A DNA stretch of 9,986 nucleotides, taken from positions 1 through 9,986 of the forward strand of contig JAJPIN010000267.1 in assembly GCA_021324715.1 (NCBI GenBank), read 5' to 3'. Below, in pieces: positions 1 to 5,307 of this stretch. The notes beneath the pieces are model-generated. The model did no database searches. It saw only the letters and a program-made list of their open reading frames with translations, and had not been told where the DNA came from. This stretch comes from Nitrososphaeria archaeon (GTDB lineage: Archaea > Thermoproteota > Nitrososphaeria > Nitrososphaerales > Nitrososphaeraceae). Made by a program: the position numbers and the translations under genes. How positions within the stretch are numbered: position 1 is the stretch's first letter; each line of letters starts with the position of its first letter.

Positions 1-429
1 AATCTAATCTAATCTATCGTTCTACAATATATAAAATCTGTATGGCCGGTCTTGAGCTCCTCCATTTTGTAATAAAGTAGGACATTTTAGAGTATGTTTG
101 TAAAGTACTCCGATAAAAAATAAATCAAGTCTGGCAGCCTGGATGCTATGATTATTGATATAATATAGCAGAGTTTAATGTTTTTTCACGTTTAATGCTC
201 CTAGAATGTTTAAAACCCGAAAATCCTGTTAGATGCTTAAGCCTTATTATAATGGAAACAAATGCGAAAATCGTCATTTGATTTCACTAACGGGAATGTC
301 TAAAAAAGGACCCATTTTTGAACCTTCGAAAAAGAGGATCATTTTTTTACTCGTATTCTGTCCAATAAATGTGATACCTTTTTTCAACTTTAAGTATTTT
401 TTTTTGACCTAAATGATTATCATCTTTTC
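1..429. other. Gene-free region left of the recombinase
   Basis: I find no open reading frame of useful length on either strand, no tRNA fold and no recognisable small RNA in this stretch. It opens with three copies of AATCT (1-15) running into the window edge. It is AT-rich with several homopolymer runs. The only organised structure is a large imperfect palindrome at 302-346 and two small perfect palindromes just before and across the recombinase start (413-436), listed separately. A gene that ends just beyond the left edge cannot be excluded. Confidence 0.5.
302..346. repeat. 45-bp imperfect palindrome upstream of the serine recombinase
   Basis: The centre reads TTTTTGAA (315-322), CC, TTCGAAAAA (325-333), so eight bases on the left pair with the right arm around one bulged G at 328. 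Pairing continues outward after short mismatches: C311-C312 with G336-G337, G308 with C340, and the A-run 302-306 with the T-run 342-346. The right arm ends in seven T's (342-348). As RNA on the plus strand this is a hairpin followed by a T-run and could terminate an upstream transcript. As DNA it could bind a dimeric protein such as the recombinase encoded 84 bp further on. Neither role is demonstrated. Confidence 0.4.
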
Positions 430-436
430 ATGAAAA
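413..436 (+). promoter_or_regulatory. Twin perfect palindromes at the recombinase start
   Basis: ATGATTATCAT (413-423) is a perfect 11-bp palindrome. TTTTCATGAAAA (425-436) is a perfect 12-bp palindrome centred on the recombinase ATG. They lie directly behind a TTGACCTAA motif (404-412). Small DNA invertases and resolvases often repress their own gene by binding next to its start, so an operator is a reasonable guess. AT-rich DNA also yields short palindromes by chance. Confidence 0.3.
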
Positions 437-1035
437 AACAAGTAATGAAATACTCCTTTGGATATGTGCGAGTTAGCACTGGTGAGCAGACGGTTTTGAA
501 TCAAAAGTTAGCGATTGCAAAGTGGGCAAATGATAATGACTATGAAATTCTAGATTTTTTTGAAGATTCAGCGACAAGTGGCAAGGTACCAGCGATTAAT
601 AGACCTGCATTTAGAGAAATGCTAGATTTGGTTCGAAACGACAAGATTGATTCAGTTATTGTCTACGAATTATCGAGAGTAGGAAGAACTTTTTGGGAAA
701 CACTTGATGCAATTAAATCCATTGAAGAATATTCACCACTTATATCTTGCTCACCTAAAGAGGTATTTCTACAAACCACTGAAGCTAGTGTTAGGAAATT
801 GATGTTAGGTATATTGACATGGGTAGCAGAAAGAGAAAGAGATATGTTGATTCAAAGGACCAAGGATGGAATGGTTAGGGCGAAAATTTCTGGCAAAAGT
901 ATTGGCCGTCCAAAAAAAAGTCTAGATAAAAGCACACTGATCAAAATGTTATCTCAAAACATACCAAGGAAAACGATTGCCAAAAATCTCGGTATATCTA
1001 AAGCTACTCTTTATAACCAGATCCGTACTATTTAG
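430..1035 (+). CDS. Serine recombinase (resolvase/invertase family)
   Basis: A 201-residue site-specific recombinase of the small serine resolvase/DNA invertase type. Residues 11-17 read GYVRVST, placing the nucleophile at Ser16 next to Arg14. LSRVGR at 81-86 supplies the conserved arginines equivalent to R68 and R71 of gamma-delta resolvase. The long E-helix region follows at about 125-150 (AERERDMLIQRT). A GRPKK linker at 159-163 leads to a compact helix-turn-helix at about 177-198 (TIAKNLGISKATLYNQ), the same architecture as Hin/Gin and TnpR. Length and catalytic residues look intact. ATG at 445 (residue 6) is an alternative start, since no Shine-Dalgarno precedes either. The gene stands alone, convergent with bioA 26 bp away, with no transposase partner in view. 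It could be a remnant of a mobile element, a chromosomal invertase or a plasmid-type resolvase; its target site is unknown. Confidence 0.93.
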   Translation: MKKQVMKYSFGYVRVSTGEQTVLNQKLAIAKWANDNDYEILDFFEDSATSGKVPAINRPAFREMLDLVRNDKIDSVIVYELSRVGRTFWETLDAIKSIEEYSPLISCSPKEVFLQTTEASVRKLMLGILTWVAERERDMLIQRTKDGMVRAKISGKSIGRPKKSLDKSTLIKMLSQNIPRKTIAKNLGISKATLYNQIRTI

Positions 1036-1061
1036 ACAACTACACCAAACAACAAATACCG

Positions 1062-2402
1062 TCATTTCTTATGTTGTATTTTAGCTACAATTTCGTACTC
1101 CGTATCAACTATTCTTGTTAGATCTTCTTGATCTATCGCCAGTGGTGGTATTATTGTAATTATGTGCCCAAGAGTCCTAAGGTATATTCCTTTTTTTAAG
1201 GACTCTCTGGCAATGTACTGTCCAATCGGGACTTTGTCTATCATCTTAATTGGGTTATTACCTTTTCTTAATTCAATTCCACAGAGCATTCCTTTCTGTC
1301 TGATGTCATAGCAGATATCTAGTTCAGAAAATTTTTTCACAAGACGTTTGAGAAGAAATGAATTGTCTCTTATTTGTTTAATAAGATTTAGCTTTTCATA
1401 AAGCTCTAAATTTGTTAAGGCAGCTGTGCATCCCACAGGATGACCAGTGAAAGTATGACCATGAAATAATTGCCTTTTAGCCCAATAATCTCCAAGAAAT
1501 TCATTGAAAATATCTGTTGTGGTTAGTGTTACTGCTAATGGAAAATATCCACCAGTAAGGGCCTTTGCAAAACAGACTATGTCTGGTTCGGAACGTTGTG
1601 ACTTATACTCTATCATATTGCCAAGTCTGCCAAAACCGGTAGCAATCTCATCAAGTATCAAAAGAATATCATATTTTTTGCATAATTCGCTGATCTCCCT
1701 TTGAAAATTGTTAGGATAAATGTTAACTCCACCTGCAACCTGAGCTCCACTTTCCATGATAAAGCCTGATATTTTTGGGGAGGATCGTTTTAGAATGTTC
1801 TCAATTTTATCAATATGTTGTTCAAAGTCTTGTCGTCCAAACCTTTCGTGTCTTATCGTAGGACAATCTACTTTTATTGTTTTTAGAAGAAGTGATTTAT
1901 ATGGAGAAAAGTAACCATCAACGTAGCCTACCGACATGCAACCTATTGTATCTCCATGATAACCATTTCTCAAACAAATGAGTTTTTTTTTCTGTAATCT
2001 TCCCTTGTTAACCCAGTACTGAGTCGCAATTTTTAATGCAGCTTCAATGGCCGTCGAACCATTGTCAGTATAAAATACCTTCCTCATTCCTTTAGCCATT
2101 GATGTAAGACGCTTGGCCAATTTTATGGAGGGTTTATTCACAAGGCCGAATAGTGACGAATGTGGGAGAATATCAAGCTGTTTCTTCATTGCGTCAATTA
2201 TTTCTATTCGATCATGTCCCCAAACATTACACCACATGTTACTAATACCATCGACGTACCTTCGTTTCTTAGAATCAACAAGACTAAACCGGCTACCAGA
2301 TTCTATTACGATATTGTCCAAGTTATTCCAGAGTTTCATCTGAGTGTATGGATGCCAGACGTATTTTTTATCGAGGTTATTACTACTCAATAGAAATAGC
2401 AT
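1062..2402 (-). CDS. bioA: Adenosylmethionine-8-amino-7-oxononanoate aminotransferase
   Basis: A PLP-dependent class III aminotransferase that converts KAPA to DAPA, the antepenultimate step of biotin synthesis; the family uses S-adenosylmethionine as amino donor. The N-terminus carries the BioA hallmark WHPYTQM (16-22). GSTAIE (115-120) matches the cofactor phosphate-binding loop, YHGDT is at 148-152, and LILDEIATGFGRLG (248-261) contains Asp251, which contacts the pyridine nitrogen. FAKALTGGY (278-286) provides the Schiff-base Lys280, and HGHTFTGHP (314-322) matches the family's conserved GHTYTGNP block. The 446 residues are close to the usual 420-450. The start at 2402 is the only Met before the conserved WHPYTQ block, and no Shine-Dalgarno is seen. 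No other bio gene lies in the window, so it is separate from bioB, bioD and bioF at least on this side. Biotin is needed by the acyl-CoA carboxylase of the thaumarchaeal 3-hydroxypropionate/4-hydroxybutyrate cycle, if the host is one. Confidence 0.93.
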   Translation of the reverse strand: MLFLLSSNNLDKKYVWHPYTQMKLWNNLDNIVIESGSRFSLVDSKKRRYVDGISNMWCNVWGHDRIEIIDAMKKQLDILPHSSLFGLVNKPSIKLAKRLTSMAKGMRKVFYTDNGSTAIEAALKIATQYWVNKGRLQKKKLICLRNGYHGDTIGCMSVGYVDGYFSPYKSLLLKTIKVDCPTIRHERFGRQDFEQHIDKIENILKRSSPKISGFIMESGAQVAGGVNIYPNNFQREISELCKKYDILLILDEIATGFGRLGNMIEYKSQRSEPDIVCFAKALTGGYFPLAVTLTTTDIFNEFLGDYWAKRQLFHGHTFTGHPVGCTAALTNLELYEKLNLIKQIRDNSFLLKRLVKKFSELDICYDIRQKGMLCGIELRKGNNPIKMIDKVPIGQYIARESLKKGIYLRTLGHIITIIPPLAIDQEDLTRIVDTEYEIVAKIQHKK

Positions 2403-2502
2403 TAATATAGTATTATTTGTAGATTAGCCTCACAATGTCTTGATTAATAGACTACAGTTTTAGATCAAGGTGTAAGTAGACAGTCATTACAAAATTCATT
2501 TT

Positions 2503-2517
2503 TTGACCTAAATAATT
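2503..2517 (+). promoter_or_regulatory. TTGACCTAAATAATT motif in the bioA / membrane-protein divergent region
   Basis: One of three intergenic occurrences of TTGACCTAA followed by an AT-rich stretch. The others are at 404-418 (TTGACCTAAATGATT) and 4165-4179 (TTGACCTAATTATAA). The first two share a preceding T-run and agree in 14 of 15 positions. It lies 84 bp before the ATG of the membrane protein and about 100 bp before bioA. Role unknown: it could be a regulator-binding site or an upstream promoter element. Confidence 0.3.
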
Positions 2518-2537
2518 CACATCAAATAGCTCAAGGA

Positions 2538-2577
2538 ACTTACATCAAAATAAGTTTATTAATAATCTACTTACATC
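2538..2577 (+). promoter_or_regulatory. Putative promoter of the 127-residue membrane protein, flanked by direct repeats
   Basis: TTTATTAATA at 2555-2564 is a good archaeal TATA-box candidate, 23-32 bases before the ATG at 2587, which suits transcription starting at or just before the start codon (leaderless). It is bracketed by two exact copies of ACTTACATC (2538-2546 and 2569-2577), 31 bp apart. Repeats flanking a TATA box are a common way for archaeal repressors to block initiation, but here this is only an inference. Confidence 0.4.
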
Positions 2578-2586
2578 CTTTTTCTA

Positions 2587-2970
2587 ATGAAAACAAAAAT
2601 ATCTATAATCTTGTTGTTTATCTCTCTTGCCTTATTAATCATTTATGGGGTGGATGTAATAGTTTCCCAAGACGCATCTCATAATGAAAAAAGTAGTTTT
2701 CTCCACTTGACCCCGGCCGTTAGGGGAGGAGTATTGGGTGGTGGGGCTGTAATTTTATCGATAGTGGCTTTTGCAATTTCTCTAAGAGAAAAATCTACGT
2801 TGGTAGTGTTCCTTCTTCTTGTTAATGGGGGAATAATTATTGCAGGGATGATCGGCTTAGTTACGAAAGAGGGCTCAACAGGTAGTTCAACAATATATGG
2901 AACGATTGGGTTAGGGATATTGCTAATCGCATTGGGTGTTGTAAAGATATTCTTTACAAGAAAAAGATAG
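2587..2970 (+). CDS. Small four-helix membrane protein, function unknown
   Basis: I do not recognise this 127-residue protein. Four hydrophobic segments are visible: about 5-26 (rich in I and L, ending GVDVIV), 47-66 (GGVLGGGAVILSIVAFAISL), 71-92 (LVVFLLLVNGGIIIAGMIG) and 102-123. A short polar stretch at 27-40 with Asp, His and Glu lies between helices 1 and 2, and a Gly/Ser/Thr-rich loop lies at 94-105. The C-terminus ends in KIFFTRKR, a positive patch that suggests a cytoplasmic tail. No catalytic motif is seen. ATG at 2587 is preceded by a TATA-like box at leaderless distance and no Shine-Dalgarno. Transcribed alone, divergent from bioA and upstream of tRNA-Asn. A competing reading frame on the opposite strand (2679-3017) looks like a shadow. 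Confidence 0.72.
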   Translation: MKTKISIILLFISLALLIIYGVDVIVSQDASHNEKSSFLHLTPAVRGGVLGGGAVILSIVAFAISLREKSTLVVFLLLVNGGIIIAGMIGLVTKEGSTGSSTIYGTIGLGILLIALGVVKIFFTRKR

Positions 2971-3046
2971 TTTAAAATTGTTGCCTTCGATATTGCAAAA
3001 TTCGAATTTAGAAACATGTGATTAAAAGTCTAGTTTTGGCATAACA

Positions 3047-3056
3047 TTTAATTTAA
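3047..3056 (+). promoter_or_regulatory. TATA-like box of tRNA-Asn
   Basis: TTTAATTTAA lies 24-33 bases before the mature tRNA 5' end at 3080. This is the spacing expected for an archaeal TATA box when transcription starts within a few bases of the tRNA. Confidence 0.5.
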
Positions 3057-3079
3057 GCAATAATTTGTGTTAAACATGC

Positions 3080-3182
3080 GCCGCTGTAGCTCAGCATGGT
3101 AGAGCAAATTCAAAGTTTGATTGCTTTGGAGCTTAACTGGCTGTTAACCAGTGGGCCATCAGTTCAAGTCTGATCAGCGGCG
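3080..3182 (+). tRNA. tRNA-Asn (anticodon GUU), interrupted by an intron
   Basis: All four arms pair perfectly once a 29-nt insert is removed. The acceptor is GCCGCTG (3080-3086) with CAGCGGC (3175-3181). The D stem is GCTC (3089-3092) with GAGC (3102-3105). The anticodon stem is ACTGG with CCAGT (3148-3152) around loop CTGTTAA, which holds anticodon GTT at 3143-3145. The T stem is ATCAG (3158-3162) with CTGAT (3170-3174) around TTCAAGT. G3182 is the discriminator and no CCA is encoded. The spliced product is 74 nt (exons 3080-3107 and 3137-3182). The base pair just outside the acceptor continues the helix: G3078-C3079 are complementary to G3182-C3183. A short run CTTTAAAG follows, with no strong terminator. 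Confidence 0.95.
3108..3136 (+). other. tRNA intron with bulge-helix-bulge fold at position 27/28
   Basis: The sequence between the D stem and the anticodon stem is 29 nt too long. It folds as an archaeal splice site. GAGC (3102-3105, end of the D stem) pairs with GCTT (3131-3134) as the central 4-bp helix. AAA (3106-3108) and AAC (3135-3137) are the two 3-nt bulges. TTCAAAG (3109-3115) pairs with CTTTGGA (3124-3130) as a 7-bp intron helix closed by an 8-nt loop. Cutting after the second base of each bulge joins GAGCAA to CTGG and restores the expected stem. The outer helix is weak (A3101-T3138, T3100-G3139), so this is a relaxed motif. The site lies in the 5' anticodon stem rather than the usual 37/38. 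Confidence 0.88.
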
Positions 3183-3358
3183 CTTTAAAGCTCATTATAT
3201 TATTGGTATGTTTAATATCCATAAATGCTTTGATTGATGTCACCAATATAGATTCAGATGAATTTCAAAATATTTCAGAACTCGAATTGTGCAACATTGT
3301 AATTTATTGATCTATGGATTATCATTTATGCAAGTCATTGAACTTCAAAATAATATTT

Positions 3359-3718
3359 CTAAAATTGTATAATGTCTAGCGCTATTGCGTCCGCCAATAG
3401 ATCAACATGCCTGGAAGCCACAATATACCCGTTTTTTAATTCACTTTTTGACACCCATCTGTTTGATGAAGACCATAATCTCTCTTTCCTAATTCTTTTC
3501 TCTAATTCCTCGACATCTAATTCTTTTTCTTCGATTTCTTCCGTGTCGATTTGCCTTATTGTCAATAAAACCTTAGTCACTAGAATCCTGCTACCAAACC
3601 TTTGAGAAAAATCCCTTGCAGATTCGTCGTAATCAAGGAGTTTCATCTTAATCTCTTTCCTATTTAATACGTCTCTACTTGTTAGTAGTCTATTATCTAC
3701 AAATCTATCGTATGACAT
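3359..3718 (-). CDS. Hypothetical protein, 119 residues
   Basis: I do not recognise this protein. It is soluble and highly charged, with no membrane segment or signal peptide. An acidic, probably helical stretch at 58-75 (TEEIEEKELDVEELEK) runs into a basic patch RIRKER (75-80). The C-terminal third, SKSELKNGYIVASRHVDLLADAIALDIIQF in outline (90-119), has alternating hydrophobic residues typical of a small alpha/beta fold. ATG at 3718 is supported by TTTAATTAAT 23-32 bases upstream (leaderless pattern); Met25 at 3646 is an alternative. It follows the DUF35 gene on the same strand after 48 bp but seems to have its own promoter. A competing plus-strand frame (3372-3605) is Ser/Asn/Phe-rich low-complexity sequence and looks like a shadow. 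Confidence 0.65.
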   Translation of the reverse strand: MSYDRFVDNRLLTSRDVLNRKEIKMKLLDYDESARDFSQRFGSRILVTKVLLTIRQIDTEEIEEKELDVEELEKRIRKERLWSSSNRWVSKSELKNGYIVASRHVDLLADAIALDIIQF

Positions 3719-3740
3719 CTGTATCTATGAAGAATAACTG

Positions 3741-3750
3741 ATTAATTAAA
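3741..3750 (-). promoter_or_regulatory. TATA-like box of the 119-residue hypothetical gene
   Basis: Read on the minus strand, TTTAATTAAT sits 23-32 bases upstream of the ATG at 3718. The same spacing is seen for the membrane protein at 2587. No Shine-Dalgarno sequence lies between box and start, consistent with a leaderless transcript. Confidence 0.4.
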
Positions 3751-3766
3751 TCCTTCAGTACACAGT

Positions 3767-4099
3767 TTATGCGGATGAGAATTCAAAAAAAGGTGAGTTA
3801 TCCGTATCAACTCCACACTTGGACAATTTAACTGAGGATCCGGAATTCATTGCTCCGTCATCCAAAATGCCAATAACTCTAATGCCTGATATTTCTACCA
3901 ATCCAAGATTGTTCCTCTTGCCAATATATGACTGCGTATTTTCAATTATTTGACCCTTTGTATCTAATTTGGACATTCTGATTTTTTTTGAATAGCAATA
4001 ATTGCAAAAATTTGTGGGTGGCCATATTTTAGCCCCACAATTGTCGCAAATAGGGATTCTAAATTCACCCATATTTAGAAAATCATAGAATTCCTTCAT
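3767..4099 (-). CDS. DUF35 zinc-ribbon / OB-fold protein, thiolase partner
   Basis: A 110-residue protein of the DUF35 (ChsH2-like) family. An N-terminal helix (1-12) leads into a rubredoxin-type zinc ribbon with Cys18-x2-Cys21 and Cys32-x2-Cys35 (CDNCGAKIWPPTNFCNYC). The rest (about 45-98) is a short OB-fold with GQIIENTQSYIG and LVEISGIRVIGIL strands. In archaea such proteins bind thiolases and HMG-CoA synthase and shape the acyl-CoA tunnel rather than catalysing. The neighbouring upstream gene is a thiolase, the expected partner. Unlike the tight overlaps further upstream, 110 bp separate it from the thiolase, and AT-rich boxes (for example ATTTTAATCA at 4121-4130, 22-31 bases before the ATG) suggest an extra promoter. 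Met10 is a possible alternative start. It is slightly shorter than many family members, which run about 120-150 residues. Confidence 0.85.
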   Translation of the reverse strand: MKEFYDFLNMGEFRIPICDNCGAKIWPPTNFCNYCYSKKIRMSKLDTKGQIIENTQSYIGKRNNLGLVEISGIRVIGILDDGAMNSGSSVKLSKCGVDTDNSPFFEFSSA

Positions 4100-4120
4100 T
4101 TAATTTAAAACGTCACGATA

Positions 4121-4130
4121 TGATTAAAAT
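4121..4130 (-). promoter_or_regulatory. Possible TATA box of the DUF35 gene
   Basis: On the minus strand ATTTTAATCA lies 22-31 bases upstream of the DUF35 start at 4099, inside the 110-bp gap behind the thiolase. The gap is very AT-rich and offers other candidates (4137-4149, 4171-4182). A TTGACCTAA motif lies in it at 4165-4173, reading on the plus strand. Confidence 0.25.
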
Positions 4131-4209
4131 GAAGACTAATTAATTAAGTGATCCTTTAGACGTGTTGACCTAATTATAATTAAAAAGCAATAATTATGTC
4201 CATAAGTCT

Positions 4210-5307
4210 TTAAGTCAATATTAGAACCAGGGATGAAGAACCTGCTGCAGACATGTTATGTACCAACCCTGTCTTGCAATCTTTGACCTGTCTTTTCCCG
4301 GCCAACCCATTTAGCTGCTCACAAATTTCCACTGTTTGAGCCACACCAGTAGCTCCTAACGGATGACCTGCGCCAATCAATCCTCCACGAGGATTAGTTA
4401 CCAAGCTATTTTCTGAAACAAACCTGCCTCCCTTTCCTTTTTGACAAAGACCCAAATCTTCATAGGCGAGAATTTCCATTATGGTGAATGCATCGTGAAG
4501 TTCCGCAACATCTATCTGTGCTGGTCCAATTTCAGTCATAGAAAATGCCATTTTAGAAGCCATTACCGTAGACCTAATGCATGATAGGTCAGAACTAACG
4601 TTACTAAAACTAGCACCTTCTGTAGAACTTCCTATGCCTTCAATCCATACAGGTCGATCTGTATACTTTTTGGCCTCCTCTTCATTAGTAAGTAATATTG
4701 CAGATGCGCCATTGCAGATATACGAACAATCAAGCATCTTTATTGGCTCTACATATTTTTTGGAGTTCATTACATCACTAATTGATATTTTATTCCTGAA
4801 TACGGCATTATGATTGTGATAAGCATTTTCTCTGTTCTTTACAGCAACCAATGCCATCTGCTCCTCAGTTGTACCATATTTGCGCATGTGAGCTTTTGCA
4901 AATATTGCTGCCCAATATACAGGCAAAGTAAAACTTCCCCTGGAAATATCCCATAATAATCGAGATCCTTTAGTTTCTCTAATATCAGCACCAACTACCA
5001 ATGCGGTTTTACACAGGTCAGATTTAATCAATGAATAAGCAGAAACAATAGCATTTGTGCCGGAACTACAAAGGTTGTCTAATCTTTGAGATATTTTTGG
5101 CTTTATTCCCAAGTATTCTGATATAATTGATGAACCATACTGAATGTCAGAAGTTGTCGATAATATGACTGCATCAATCTGCAACGACTTATCTCTGCAT
5201 TTTTTCAGGATTTTACTGCATGGATCGCATGCCAAGTCTTGAAAAGATAGAGAAGTATCCTTAGTAAATTTTGAAGTCGATTGATCAATGATTGCAATTT
5301 TAGACAT
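4210..5307 (-). CDS. Thiolase (SCP-x/acetyl-CoA acyltransferase-like)
   Basis: A 365-residue thiolase-fold enzyme that joins or cleaves acyl-CoA chains. The nucleophile is Cys80 in NLCSSGTNAI (78-87). HDAF at 271-274 replaces the NEAF of classical thiolases, as in the SCP-x-like branch. GAGHPLGATG (312-321) gives the catalytic His315. The last block usually reads H-N-x-G-G-x-G, but here it is HNMSAAGSS (350-358), with no second cysteine and Ser-Ala in place of the glycines, an unusual oxyanion region. Length is a little below the common 380-400 and the N-terminal strand is compact. ATG at 5305-5307 overlaps the oxidoreductase stop by 8 nt, implying translational coupling. The DUF35 gene follows, the usual accessory of this branch. 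Substrate chain is unknown; acetoacetyl-CoA formation for mevalonate is one option, but the divergent last block and the neighbours argue for something more specialised. Confidence 0.88.
   Translation of the reverse strand: MSKIAIIDQSTSKFTKDTSLSFQDLACDPCSKILKKCRDKSLQIDAVILSTTSDIQYGSSIISEYLGIKPKISQRLDNLCSSGTNAIVSAYSLIKSDLCKTALVVGADIRETKGSRLLWDISRGSFTLPVYWAAIFAKAHMRKYGTTEEQMALVAVKNRENAYHNHNAVFRNKISISDVMNSKKYVEPIKMLDCSYICNGASAILLTNEEEAKKYTDRPVWIEGIGSSTEGASFSNVSSDLSCIRSTVMASKMAFSMTEIGPAQIDVAELHDAFTIMEILAYEDLGLCQKGKGGRFVSENSLVTNPRGGLIGAGHPLGATGVAQTVEICEQLNGLAGKRQVKDCKTGLVHNMSAAGSSSLVLILT

Noticed and set aside
125..138. TCAAGTCTGGCAGC resembles the tRNA-Asn 3' end (TCAAGTCTGATCAGC, 3164-3178), a possible attachment-site remnant
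   Set aside because: Only nine contiguous bases match, the rest needs a gap, no integrase of the tRNA-targeting type is present, and small serine recombinases do not normally use tRNA genes.
2418..2456. TGTAG...CTACA inverted repeat upstream of bioA, considered as a biotin-repressor (BirA) operator
   Set aside because: Only five matching bases per arm with an interrupted extension; it does not resemble a known BirA operator.
2679..3017. Minus-strand reading frame of 112 codons opposite the membrane protein
   Set aside because: Pro/Asn/Thr-rich composition without a fold, entirely explained as the antisense of the plus-strand gene, whose helices and promoter are convincing.
3201..3248. TATTGGT (3201-3207) and ACCAATA (3242-3248) form a 7-bp inverted repeat behind tRNA-Asn
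   Set aside because: The 34-nt loop is long, the stem does not extend, and no T-run follows, so a terminator or RNA element is not supported.
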